Of a stretch of 64,000 bases of DNA, positions 39,728-51,799 are shown piece after piece. Within the stretch, counting starts at the first letter, position 1, and each line of letters opens with the position of its first letter. A program made the translations under genes and the position numbers. Under the pieces are notes generated by a model. That model had not been told where the DNA came from. It worked only from the letters and a program-made list of their open reading frames with translations, and ran no database searches. Source of the DNA: Lates calcarifer (Eukaryota > Chordata > Actinopteri > Centropomidae); NCBI RefSeq assembly GCF_001640805.2, contig NC_066838.1:4172101-4236100 (forward strand), given 5' to 3'.

Positions 39728-42597
39728 TTAACTGGATTTAACATCCTTGCTCTCTGACACCACTTTGCCATCCACCAGAGTCTGAGTGACTGTCACCACT
39801 TTTGTCTGGACCGTCTTCTTATCAACTGCATCCTCCAGTCTGGAAAAGCGAAAAAAATAAAAAAAATAAATAAAATTTGTTTTACTTTGGTCTTTGTTAT
39901 GAGAAAAAAATAGTCATGGTTTATAAACTGGATTAACTGCTGATATTCAGCAGTTGAACATGTAAGTGATAGGAAGAGTATTGTATGGATTAGTTTTACT
40001 TTCTATATTAATGCCACCTCATGTTTGCATGAAGCAGATTTGAATCAAATTTGCAAAAGCTGCCCTGGGATGAACAAAGCTCTTATATTAGTCATCACAC
40101 AATGCAGTATACAAGCAGCTTTCTCCAATGCTTTCTGCCTCCTCTCCTCATACTCACTTTAAATCTGCCCCCCCGTCCAGCAGTCTCCTGTACTCTGCGA
40201 TCTCGGCCTCCAGTTTCACCTTGATGTTGAGCAGGTGATCGTACTCTCTTGTGTTATGTTGGATGTCGGTGCGGATCTGAGTCAGCTCCTCCTGCAGCCT
40301 CAGGATGATGTTGTTGTACTTCTCCACCTCCATGTTGTAACGCATCTCGATGTCACGGAGGGTGGCCTCCAGGGACGCTTTCTGTCAAGAGGTGAAAGAC
40401 AAATTTGATTATCCATTTGACTGATGCAACAGAGAAAGGAAATAGCTGCCGTGCTGAGAGATAGATGAGAAGACTGATATCAGTCAATGATAAACTATAA
40501 CCACTGGTGACACTATAAGAGTTGAAGTTGCACTTATTATGTAAATTGGTACAAAGGTTCTTACCAGACTAAGCGCAGACTGCATTTCAATATCCAGTGC
40601 CTGATACCTTCTTCTAGTTTCAGTCATTACACTTGTGGCTTCCTTTAGGGCTTCTGTGCTCTCAGTCACTTGGATCTGCACCTCTGTGATCTGGATACAA
40701 GATAAATACATATAGTTCATAGAAAAGGTGCTTAACAAATATAGAACCTAAAGTGTGTTTAACAAAAATACACTGACAAATTACCTGAGATTCATGCCAT
40801 GCTTTGAGTTCCTCCTGGTTCTTCAGTGCTATCTTCTCATACTTGGCCCTCATCTCCTCCATGATCTTGGACAGGTCCTGTCCTTTAGGAGCATCAACAT
40901 CCACGTGGACACCAACTTGGGTGATCTGGGCACGCAATTCAGCAACATCCTGTTGAGGGGGAAATAGTCAGGGAGGGATTTCCACAGCAAGGTTAGTGGG
41001 GTTATCCTGTGCAAAGAGGTTAAGGAACAAACAGCCTGCTATAATGGTAAGTACTTGTAGTCCTGTTTACAGCAGTATTGAGATTATCAAATAAGTTTTT
41101 CTCTTTGAACTATGATCTCACGGTTTTGTTGGTTTAGACCAAATCCAGTAATCATCATGCAAATAATTTCTGACTAATGTCCCTCACAGCCTCATGGTTC
41201 TTCTTCAGGCTGATCAACTCTTCCTTTAGAGACTCGATGTCGCTCTCCAGGTGCAGACGAATTACGTTGGTGTCATCCAGAACCTTCCTAAGTCTGGCAA
41301 CATCGGCCTCCACTGTTTGACGCATGGACATCTCGTACTCCATCCTGACAACACATATGGTATATCAGATATGCTCAGGCTGGATAGAGAGCCTATTTCA
41401 ATTTACATACAGATCTGAACACTCACTTGACTCTGAAGTCATCTGAAGCCAGGCGTGCGTTGTCCAGAGCGATAGCAAGATGTGCATTGTCCTTGATCAT
41501 GTCAAATATCTGAAAGAGAGGAAATTTGTTTGTGTATATACTATTCTATTTTCCCACAGTCATCTTAATAGATAGACTGTGACTCTCACTTGATAAATTG
41601 TGCAGGTGAAAGAACTGCCCTGATAACACACAGTCATAAAAGTACAAAGCAGGTTGTCTTTTTGATGCTATCTGTCATAGTTCGACACAGCCATAAAGAT
41701 TAAAGTCAGATTACTGGTAATAAATGTTGCGAAATGAGAGGTAGAGAGATGCATGAAGACTTAGGAATGCAGGAGTTATGGTAAGGAAGCCCCTACATTA
41801 TGGGTCATTTAGAGGGTAAGGAAAGTGGAACATTGAGATCATGGTCAGTGCTCTTTTAAAAAAACCATCATTTAACAGGTTTTCTCAAAAATGAGCATTA
41901 GCTTACCACAGCTCCTTAACTAAGGACTATATTTGAAAAATATTTTGTGCGTCAGCATGAAATCATGTAATACATTCATTGTCATTCATGCTATTTGACC
42001 ACAAACCATTTCCTTTTTTGAAGACTCCGCAATGTCTGTAAATCCAGAATTCTGAAGCAGACCCAAAGTCATCACTCATAGTTTTTTTTCTGCATTTCTT
42101 TTTGATCTCACTTTTTTGTTTTCCATTAAATGACCAAATGAAATATCAGAGAGCAATGACTAATTGATTGGTTGACTCACCTTGGCCCTCAGCTCTGCAA
42201 TGATGGCGTTGTACTTGCCGTAGTCCCTCCCCTCCAAGGGGCCTCTCTTTTCGATGGCCTCTCTGATTTTGATCTCCAGCTTGCTGTTGGCCTTCTCCAG
42301 ATTCCTGACGGTCTCCAGGTAGCTGGCCAGACGGTCGTTCAGGTGCTGCATGGTTAGCTTCTCATTTGCGATGCCCAGGGTTCCAGAGGTGGACCCAGAA
42401 GACTGGTAGTCATACCCACCGCTGAAGCCACTGCCAACCCGTGTGCCATATGTGACAGTGGAGATCCTGGTACCGTGACCACCTGCCCCACCGCTGACAC
42501 TGTGCGCGTAGCCCCGGTGCATCTGAAGAGGTCTTTGAATACCTTCTAAATGGTAACCATAATTTTGAGAAGTCTGGCGTTTAAACAGGGGCTCCAT
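39728..42597 (-). CDS. Keratin, type I, keratin-18-like (divergent paralog)
   Basis: Complete seven-exon gene: 42181-42597, 41427-41509, 41188-41344, 40785-40949, 40565-40690, 40158-40381 and 39728-39839. Joined, these give 1284 nt and 427 aa with every junction in frame. The 83-, 157-, 165- and 126-bp exons are the usual type I keratin sizes; exon 6 is 224 bp, one codon longer than in the neighbouring gene. Head is residues 1-77 (Gly/Ser/Tyr-rich); the rod starts at NEKL with the helix-initiation motif [13 protein letters not shown] (86-98). The L12 linker region has VDVDA (235-239). The rod ends with [10 protein letters not shown] (378-387), followed by a short tail ending [17 protein letters not shown]. 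The tail matches keratin 18, not epidermal type I keratins. It should pair with a type II keratin in epithelial filaments. Start context GCAATGG is strong. Exon 2 is the most divergent part ([18 protein letters not shown]). Confidence 0.93.
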
Positions 42598-42689
42598 TGC
42601 TAAAAGACACAGTCAGAAGAAGAGGAGGAGAGTCCTGGCTCAGAGGAGTTTGGCAGTGGAGAGTGAAGGACAGAGTAGAGCCCTGGGGT

Positions 42690-42697
42690 CTTATATA
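42690..42697 (-). promoter_or_regulatory. TATA box of the first keratin gene
   Basis: The minus strand reads TATATAAG 93 bases upstream of the ATG. It predicts a transcription start near 42660 and a 5' UTR of about 65 nt. Confidence 0.75.
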
Positions 42698-42800
42698 TCA
42701 CTCTGAAAAGCAATATTCCCTTCTGCCACTCCTCTCCTATCTATATTACATTTTTACCTTTAGCCTTCTCATTTAGACTTTGTCCCCCCAACACCCACTC

Positions 42801-42807
42801 TGACTCA
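42801..42807. promoter_or_regulatory. AP-1 motif (TGACTCA) upstream of the first keratin gene
   Basis: Exact AP-1 consensus about 105 bp upstream of the TATA box. AP-1 is a known regulator of simple-epithelial keratin genes; use of this site is inferred. Confidence 0.4.
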
Positions 42808-42809
42808 GT

Positions 42810-44085
42810 CTGTCAAAGGCAAAAAGGTGTGCTGATTTTTCATAGTGATTGTGTGTAGTAAATTAACTGTATCTATGGTAACTGTAATGCCATAGAACTA
42901 CATTATTGTCAGACCATTAAACCATCAAACACTTCAGTTAGTCACACTGTTGTACTAAACGTAGCCATTGTAGTTTTTCTGTAAGTTGTTTACATACACT
43001 GTTGTAGATACTCATCTGAGTACCATACATGTGTAAATCTGCGTTTAAAGTAGTGGTCAACGAATGCACTATTTATTCCTGTGTAATCAGTGTTTTCTAA
43101 AAATTACAGTGTGTCGAGACTGACTTAAAGAGCCATGGCAAATAAAGGGAGAGACACCCAGAATGGATGAGTGGGGAATGTGGTGGATGAATGTTAGTGG
43201 GAAAAAAATAGAGGAACCAAACAAAAGTGTGTACACGTGACCCATCTTTTTGAAATAAATATTAACCTCTTGGAACCAGCAGGTTTGGGGCTGAGTGCCA
43301 CAGGCAGCTGAGGGAAGTCAAAAAGTATTTAGTGACAAACTTAACAGAATATTGAATTACACCAGCCTTATCCTGTAATTGGGTGTTCAGACCAAAAATG
43401 CAAGGGCTTATACTGGTGGGGGTATGTTACTTCAGGTACCTGGGAGATGATAAACATGATTCAGGAATGGCAGGGGTAATTGATAAAGCCTGTGAAATGC
43501 TAGAACACTACACAGTGGTTTCTAATACTATACAGAAGGATTTTACTCCAGTATCTTATCATGGCAACAATAATTTTATCCTCCATCTCAACAGTCACAC
43601 CATAAATGTTGTAAACAAGAGCGTTCAGGTTACAGAATAGCCTGACAGGAATGTAACTGGTTGGTTTACAAAGTGTGGTGTCACAAGGCCCTCTGTGGCA
43701 CCACACTGGGCTATGTATTTTTTGGAGCTTTATAGTGATTGTAATTGTGGCAGTGCTTTACTAAAAGGAGAAGAAGAAGCAACCTAAATTAGTGAGTGAT
43801 AGATTAAGAATGAAGGATCTAAAACTTATAATACTTGAAGCTTAATTTAGGCATGTCTTTTTGGCAGCAGCTAAGAGTACAGTGGGTGTCATGGATTTTA
43901 TTCTAAAGAATTCATAGATTGCTATGGGCAGTGAAAACCATCTGCTGTCATTATGTGTCCTTTTTCTTGCTGCTTCATTCATTCATTATATTTATTATGT
44001 TGTGATAATATAATTTAATATATTTGACAAGAATGATTTTAAGTTTCAAACAAAACACCATGGTCACACCAAGGTACATTTCTCA
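42810..44085. other. Spacer between the two keratin genes
   Basis: About 1.3 kb from the upstream flank of the first keratin gene to the 3' end of the second. No further gene, and no type II keratin, was found here. Short open frames only. Confidence 0.7.
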
Positions 44086-44092
44086 AATTGAC

Positions 44093-44098
44093 TTTATT
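44093..44098 (-). terminator. krt18: Polyadenylation signal AATAAA of krt18
   Basis: Minus-strand AATAAA about 450 bases after the stop codon. Another candidate AATAAA lies at 44199-44204, which would give a 3' UTR about 100 nt shorter. Confidence 0.55.
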
Positions 44099-44545
44099 GC
44101 AATGTCTGAACGTTACAGCGCAACAGGCAGACTTCACTGGACAGAGAGAAAACCAAAGATGATGAAATATAAAAGATGTTTTGCATTTAATTGGACTTTT
44201 TATTTTTTTACTTTGAAATATTCAATGTCTGAAACCAGTTTGTCTCTGAAAAAGCTCTCAGTTCTCCAATTCTGAATTCTGAACTCTGATGGTCAATACA
44301 CAAACTCATAAATAACATCATGATGAAATAAATAAAAGATGATTTAGTTTTCTTCTGATCCAGTTTTTTTCTATCAGCCTGTGGAAGAGCTGTATACCCA
44401 GGAAGTTAAACTAATTGCAGCGACAGCTGAGAGAGTTAGTGCTGTCCGACTAAGAAGTCAGGGGAACCCAAATGGCCAATTGAATGTTAGTGTTATGATG
44501 CAATGAAAGTGACTGTTGGAAGTGTCAGGTAGTTGCTTCCAGTAT

Positions 44546-47500
44546 TCACAGGTTCTTGGTTTCTGTGCTGGAGGAAACCACCTTGCCACCCACCAGGGTC
44601 TGTGTGACAGTCATCACTTTGGTCTTTACTGTTTTCTGTTCTTCCAGAGCATCCTGGAGCCTGAACAAAAAGACAAAAAACAAATTAATTTTGCCTCTGC
44701 AGGTTGGATATGTAGAATGTAAGATATGTAAGAAAAAGGTAAGTACAGTCAAAGTTCTTCTTTAGAGTCCTTAATCTACGCACTTGAAGTCTCCGCCGTC
44801 CAGCAGCTGCCTGTATGTTGCGATCTCGGCCTCCAGCTTCATCTTCAGGTTGAGCAGGGTCTCGTACTCCTGTGTCTGCATCTGGATGTTGTTACGCAGC
44901 TGTGTGAGCTCCGCCTCCAGACCCAGGATCATGCTGTTGAGAGACTCAATCTCCATGTTGTAACGCATTTCTGTGTCCCTCAGTGTACCCTCTAGAGAGG
45001 CTTTCTGTAAGCATGAGACAATACAAGGGTTAAAAAGGGGTTAAAATTTTACAGTGGACCTAGCTTGCTGATGACAGCTCCATAGCGACGGGTCACCAGA
45101 GTGTAAAGCTTGTGTCAACAAAATAAATGTGAGAGACTTGAACTGAGAGTGCTGAGTTGGGCATTGCAGAGAGTTAAGATAGGCGTGTGTTGAGGTAAAT
45201 GAAGTGTGTGCTGACGGAATGCTTCTCACCAGGCTCCTCTGTGACTCCAGCTCAATCTCCAGGGTTTGTATCTGTCTGCGCAGTTCATTCACCTCTGTCT
45301 GGGCACCCTTCAGGGCCTCTGTGTTCTGGCTGACCTGGGTCTGCACTTCTGTTATCTAAAATAATAATTGCAATCAGAAGATGAGTCACAGTCAATTTAA
45401 AACATAAGTAACTAACTTTTTATGCTTGAAAAGAACTCTATTAACTACTGTTTGTAGATGACTGATGGTCGTTTACCTGAGATTCGTGCCATGCTTTCAG
45501 GTCTTCTTGGTTCTTCTGTGCCATCTTCTCATACTTGGCCCTAATTTCTGCCATGATCTGAGCCAGGTCCTGTCCCTTAGGAGCATCAACATCAACGTGG
45601 ACTCCTGACTGGGCAATCTGGTTACGAAGCTCCATTACTTCCTAAAAAAACAAGAATTGACAGAGGAATTAATACACATAATCACAAATCCTAACTTTGT
45701 TTTTTTTTTTTTTTTTAACTTGAAACTATATGAAAAGTAATGCATTTAATAGTAGACATAAGTTGAGCAAATGTGAAAACTTTTACTGAACTGTGACCCA
45801 GCTGTGAACCATAGCCTCTTCCAAGCTTAATCACACGTTAAGTTTGGGTAAATATACACAGGGTGCATCTAAACCTGCATCGGGGGGCCTTAAACACTTT
45901 ATTCAATATTTCCCTTCAGTAAACAAATGGTTGAGTTTTTATGCGCTTAAATGATAGTCATTTGAATTCTTTGGTGTTTTCTCTGTTGCCAAATGTGGAT
46001 GGGGATCATTTTTTATGATGAGGCTTCCCACAGGATTCACATACAGTTATTTCAGATTTCTTAACAAACCTCCCTCTTCCCACTGAAGTTTTCTCAAGCT
46101 TGTTTTCAAGATCGCCCCTGCAGCCTCTCAGGATGTGTCGGCTGCAGTCATTGCGTAATGTGTAACATACATATGTAACTTAAACACACACAGTGGTGAT
46201 GTTTGAGGGGATTATTGAGATGATGAGCAAATATTAATTTAGCTCTCCTAAAGGTGTGGATGTTTGCTTAAATGATGTTCTGGGGTCAAAGTGGCTTTTG
46301 TTTGGGATTTATTTGAAGCAGTAAAAATGTCACCACTGAAATTGCATAAATACAACCTTAAATAATTCCCTTAAATAATCTTACTTTCACTGACAAATTG
46401 TGTCATGCTTTTAAAATGAGCCTCTCAATATAAATAATGGGATCCAACATCTGTACAAATTTTATGCCACAATTTGAACAGTTTTTGTTATTTCACATAT
46501 GAGATTTGTGTTTTGTCCCTGATTTTTTTCCCCTAATCTAAACTGGGTTGATTTGGTCATTCCTTATGCAGTCAGTATAATGTAATCTCATAGAGAAATA
46601 CTTAAGATTTGAAACCAAAGGTCTCAGATGGTTTAAAGTTGAGGTTTGGACTTGAATCCTTATACTCACATTTTCATGGTTCTTCTTGAGGTGGATGAGC
46701 TCCTCCTTCAGGGCTTCGATCTCGCTCTCCAGATTCATGCGGCTCATGTTGGTGTCGTCGATGACCTTCCTCAGACCAACAATATCGGCCTCCACAGACT
46801 GGCGGATGGCCAGCTCAGACTCGTATCTGAACGGCACAGGGCAGGGAAGTGAGGAACTTGAAAGCCTGAATCAGCTTCTTACATTCACTGAGACTGGTAC
46901 AACTTTTAAATCTGCTCCTCAAAATGTGTGTTAACAGTTCTATGGTTAATTAACTCAGTATAGACCTACACCTAGTCTCCAACAATCTTTTCTAAGGTAT
47001 CAGTACCTTCAGTTTATATATACATTGATCAGCCACAACTTTAAAACTAGTCACCCTTATTTAATATGTCTTTTTAAAGTGGTGTATATGGTCATCATTT
47101 GGTCATCAAACAATATTCTACATCGTAATAGTCAGCTGTATTTGCTATGACATTTAATTTATGACACAACTGCAACATCTCTGTGGGCTATGATGCAAAG
47201 GTGATGATTTATAACTACAAGACAAATGACTGTGTCTGCAAATCATCATGCTATATATTCATCCTACAACCCATTCAGCAGTAAGACAGGGTGTGCCCAC
47301 AACTGTCTGGCTTAGTGTTTTACAGGCTCAGTGGTGCTGCGGGCGGGCCTTACTTCACTCTGAAGTCATCGGCTGCCAGGCGAGCATTGTCGATGTTGAG
47401 AACCAGGCGGGCATTATCAGTTGTGGCATCAAACACCTAGAACAGGTTTACAAAAGAAAAAGCTTGCTTAGATTGCAAACTGAGGACAGGAGCAGCACAA

Positions 47501-50222
47501 ACAACAAATAGCTGAATTAACATTTACACCAAAGAGCTGACAAAAGGTTTTTTTAATCAAAGTATTACTTTTGTTACTGAGTAATGGCACCTTCAAGTAA
47601 TTATTCGATCATACCACTCTCATATGTGTTCAGTAAATATGAACCTACAGCCAGCAGCCAGTTGGCTCAGAGTGGGGACAGTTAAATTTGCTCTGTCTGA
47701 AGGTAACAGAGCAACTTGTCATTTTACATTTTGGTTTAAGTAAGAATGAAACATCGGCCAAACAGGACAGAATATCTTAACTACAGAGTAATAGAGGTGA
47801 TGGCTGATTCTGCTACCTTTGGATAGAGCCAGGTTAGCTGTTTCCCCTTGTTTCTAGTCTTCATGCTAAGCTATGCTAAAAAGCTATACATTTATTGTCC
47901 AGACATGAGAGTGATAGAGGCAGTAAAAGGTTCAGTGTTAGTGAGAAAGAGTCTTTGTCTGTGTGTAAATGAGGACAGCGCAGGCAGGCCACTTCAAAAA
48001 CCAGATGGTTGCAGTATTTGCTTTAGCAGTCATGGTGGGGTAGATAAGGGCTGGGATGGATGGCAGAGGAGGCATCCAGGTGACAAAGTCCAAGAGCCAA
48101 TCATTGGCTGCCAGACAGCAACTCTTCTTTCCCTGCTCAGGAACAGGATCTATCCTGTCAGCAGGGCAGGGTGGGGGTGGGTGATTTGCATAACGAAGGT
48201 GGTGATGGTGGTTGTGATGGCGGTTGTGTGTGTGCGTGCTCGGTCATTTGATTGTCCATGTGAGTGTGTGTGTTTGCATGGGTAGTTGACTTGGTTGGAC
48301 TGGGCTGTTTTAATGCGGCCGTGGGAGTCTGTGTTTTCTCATATGGGGAATGTGGTGGAGGGCACCATTTGAGTGATGTTTGCGTCACCCCAAAAGAAAA
48401 ATGAGGTCACGTTGACCCGGGCTGTTTGGATGAACTGAGGCCCTCAGCTGTTAGTAGAGTAAATAAAACCTCTTTTTTACTTGGGATGCTCCCATGCAAT
48501 GTTATGAGAATGATAACACTTTGGGATACAGATACTAAACTTAATCTTCTCTCTTTGCCTCCCACTTTGTCCAATTCATTGGTGTCATCATTTCAGCTGA
48601 CCTTGGTGCTGCTATTTGTGTTGCTCTCAGAAGGAAAAACATAGAAAAGACGTGCTCTTTGTGGGCATGCACACTTTTCCTACAGTGAGAGCAGTATTTG
48701 GCTGTTTCTAAAGTTTGGCCCATTGGAGCTCAACTGGAATGTTCCATTTGGAAATTGCACTTGACTTAACTGAAAAGGAGAATATAGTTTTCAGCGACAA
48801 GTAGCAGCAAGTGAAAGGTTACACAGCCCAGTTTTGCTTTCAGTCAATCTGGTTTTTTTGTGTGTTTTTTTTTCTGTGGCATTCAACGGGGCAAAACCTG
48901 GAATGAATGACTGACCAGTTTTCCTGGTTGTGCAATGCCCTTATTTTCTTTGGGTTCTGAAATTTTTTTGCACTAAGTACCTGTGCCAGATGTATTTGTA
49001 TGAGGTGTATCAGGTTGTGTGAATTTAATTGTGTTATCAGATCAATTAATTATAAAACGCAGAACGTAAAGTCACTGAACTAATAAGCTCCACCTTGAGA
49101 GACTCACTTTAAATGAGCTGAGTTTCTCCCCTTTTCCTTTTCCTTATCAGCTTATTTGATGTATACACAGTAGCAGTGACTGTACAGTATGTTCAGTCCC
49201 ATTGTCCAACTAACAACACATTGTTTGTATTACACTAAACGAAGAGGAAAAGGGTAGTTAAACTCATGATGTATAGATCTGCAAACTGACCCCTTGCAGT
49301 CTGTTAAGTCCCTGGACTCATTTTTAGTTTTTTTGTGCTTTCCTGTCCCTGTGACCCCTGATGCTCCAACATTCCTCCTCTATACTGTTTCCGGTCCAGC
49401 CCTCACCCCCCTGGCCCATAGAGTATCAGTGGGCACTGTGCCAAGGACCAGCAGGAACCAAATCAACCCCCTCTGTCAGGAGTCTACAGAAAATCAGCAC
49501 ATGGGTACAGAATAAATTGCTTTGAACACATATGCAGTGTAAAATGCCTTTGAGATGTATTGTGCTTTAGTCTGTTCGACCCATTTCTTGCTCAATCACA
49601 CTTACATATCTTCTCAAAACATTTAACATTTCATAACTCACCCTGGGTTTCATCTTTCCCATCCACCATACCTCCCTCCCTCCCTCCATCCAACTTCCCC
49701 CCTCTGCTCTTGTTCAACACTTAATAAATCAACACATGCACATTCTCCCTGTCTGCTCTCACCATGCTCCCCCAGCCCCCTCCTCACCTTCTTCCTCAAG
49801 TCATCCAGGATGGCCTGGTACTTGCTGTAGTCTCTGAAGTCAGGTCCGCTCTTCTCCAGGGCCTCCTTGATCTTAATCTCCAGCTTGTGGTTGGCCTGCT
49901 CCAGGTTCCTCACTGTCTCCAGGTAGTTGGCCAGGCGGTCATTCAGGTTCTGCATGGCAAACTTCTCGTTGCCCATGATGTCAGCGCTGTTCCCGCTCAC
50001 CTGGACGCTGCTGGAGAAGCCCCCTGCTCCGGAGCCCACTCCCATCCCAGCTCCCAACCCACTGCGGTGAGTGGAGGAGACACTGATGCGGTGCCCGGTG
50101 GCCCCACCATGGACAGAGCGGGCCCTGTAGGTAGGAACAGAGGCACGGGTCACTGATATAGCAGGAGTTCTGCCACTAGTGGAGGAGCGCATAGAGTATG
50201 TAGTTTGCCTGGAGGTTTGCAT
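44546..50222 (-). CDS. krt18: Keratin, type I, cytoskeletal 18
   Basis: Complete seven-exon gene: 49788-50222, 47354-47436, 46670-46826, 45477-45641, 45230-45355, 44784-45004 and 44546-44660. Joined, these give 1302 nt and 433 aa, close to the usual keratin-18 length of about 430. All junctions are GT-AG and in frame, with the classic 83/157/165/126/221 type I exon series. The head (1-84) is Ser/Arg/Gly-rich. The rod starts at NEKF with helix-initiation motif [13 protein letters not shown] (93-105); VDVDA (241-245) lies where human keratin 18 has its VEVD caspase site. The rod ends with [10 protein letters not shown] (384-393), and the tail ends [17 protein letters not shown]. The tail and central rod match teleost Krt18 closely. 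The protein forms obligate heteropolymers with keratin 8 in simple epithelia. Kozak context has A at -3. Intron 1 is 2.35 kb, against 0.67 kb in the paralog. Confidence 0.95.
45697..45717. repeat. poly-T tract in krt18 intron 3
   Basis: T run on the plus strand (poly-A on the sense strand), 55 bases upstream of exon 4 in sense terms. Confidence 0.8.
47633..47905. repeat. Fragments of the TTAGCTTAGC repeat in opposed orientation, krt18 intron 1
   Basis: A plus-orientation piece (GTAAATATGAACCTACAGCC, AGCAGCCAGTTGGCTCAG) lies at 47633-47675. A minus-orientation piece (plus strand ACCTTTGGATAGAGCCAGG, CTTCATGCTAAGCTATGC, GACATGAGAGTGATAG) lies at 47814-47915. They belong to the same element as at 26735 and are again arranged head to head. 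Confidence 0.5.
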
Positions 50223-50341
50223 TGTTGCTGTAGAGTGTGAGACTCAGTGAGACAGACTGTGAGTAAGAGAGAGAGGCACAGGCTGGGCAGGAGAACTGGG
50301 AGCTCACAGACACAAGGCAGGAGGAGAGGGAAGCTGTTAAA

Positions 50342-50348
50342 CTATATA
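50342..50348 (-). promoter_or_regulatory. krt18: TATA box of krt18
   Basis: The minus strand reads TTTATATAGT, about 120 bases upstream of the ATG. It predicts a start site near 50312 and a 5' UTR of about 90 nt. Confidence 0.65.
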
Positions 50349-50396
50349 AACCTTGTGGGCCCTCAGGTCCGCCCCTCAGACCACTCCCCCTCACCC

Positions 50397-50403
50397 TGAG
50401 TCA
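50397..50403. promoter_or_regulatory. krt18: AP-1 motif (TGAGTCA) upstream of krt18
   Basis: Exact AP-1 consensus about 50 bp upstream of the TATA box, in a GC-rich flank with a CCGCCCC Sp1-like box near 50370. Confidence 0.4.
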
Positions 50404-51780
50404 CCTCCCTCTTTTCCACCGGACCAAACCACAGGGCTGCTCACAGCATGCCTTTGTCCTCCACAACCTCCAAAGTTGGTGAATTGTGACGACTCAATGG
50501 GATTCAATAACTTGGAGATTTGGAAAATATTACTAGACATGTTTTATTAGACATGAATGATACTAAATCTGACTTGGAGTTTACTAATAGAGCGGTAGAG
50601 CAGCAAAGTCAAATGGATATTATTTTATCAAAATCCCCAGAGATATTAAAACCAAGAATACCTTTCTTCTTCGTTTTCTTCTTCTTAGACAACAATTGAG
50701 TTAAGTGGCACTGGGGCATAAATGATATCAGCTACACAGTCAATGTTGGTAGAATACATTTATTGTCACCAGTCTTTGAGATTGTTACTTGGGTATGAAG
50801 CTATACTGTGTGAACAAAGTTTTGTCTTGGCATTTGTTACAGATGGGTGAAATAGGCAGTGATCCTAAAATTAAGAAACATTTCTCGGCGTGATACCTGC
50901 ATGTTGACTCATCACAACATGTTATCAGTAGCTTCACGCTCCCCACCCTAAAAACAGGGACATATCAGGGAGCGATCATCACTTTTTTGAGAATTCAAGT
51001 GAGGCATGTCTCAGGGTCAGTTCAGTCAGTTTACTGGAATGATTTCACCATTGCCTTTAGTCACTGAGTGTGAGATCAGGTCACATAACACCTGGGGAAG
51101 CGACGCCTCCTCCGCGGTAGTCATTTCAGGGCAGAATGAATTGCATGACATGAGCGACGCAACTAACTGCAAACTTTACATCACCACTTAGATCAACAGT
51201 TTTCCTAAAAGTGGAAGTATGTTTTCTATTTTTATACTACTCCAGAGATCTGTTGGTTTCCACTCACTTCTATATAATATTAATTTCTATACACATATAA
51301 ATGGAAACACACGATGTCAGGGTCTTTTAATGCCTTGATGGTTAATAGACCTGAACAAAAAACAGAAAACTGAGTTGAATCAGATAAGAGTTTTTGAGGT
51401 GTTAGGTGGCTCCAGATGTTAAGCACAGAACAGTATGTTATCTATCCTACGTAGCCGGATGTGTGTTGGATTGTCCCCCTGCCATAAAGGATATGGCCAA
51501 ACAAAGGAACAATTCCACATTCTCCTCTGTAGATTCGTTGGAACAATGACTTTTATAAACCAGTAAACATATTCCAAATGCCCCCATGCAGGCATCATCA
51601 GGCATAGCACATTCCACACAGGATGCCTTTAAAGCTACTTGTTATTAGCTTATGTTATTATAGCTTATGGTTTTTTTGTTGTTGCAGTTTTATGGTTTTT
51701 GTTGTTGCAGTTTTATGGTTTCTTTTGCTTCTTATTTTACAGTTAGGAAAATGCATGGAAGCTTGTGTTTGTGTTTTTTT

Positions 51781-51799
51781 TTCTGTCTGTCTGTCTGTC
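51781..51799. repeat. (CTGT)n short tandem repeat
   Basis: Four to five CTGT units. Confidence 0.8.

Noticed and set aside
49764..50156. 130-codon plus-strand open frame opposite krt18 exon 1
   Set aside because: It is the antisense shadow of the well-supported keratin exon, rich in Leu, Gln and Val as expected of reverse-read coiled coil.
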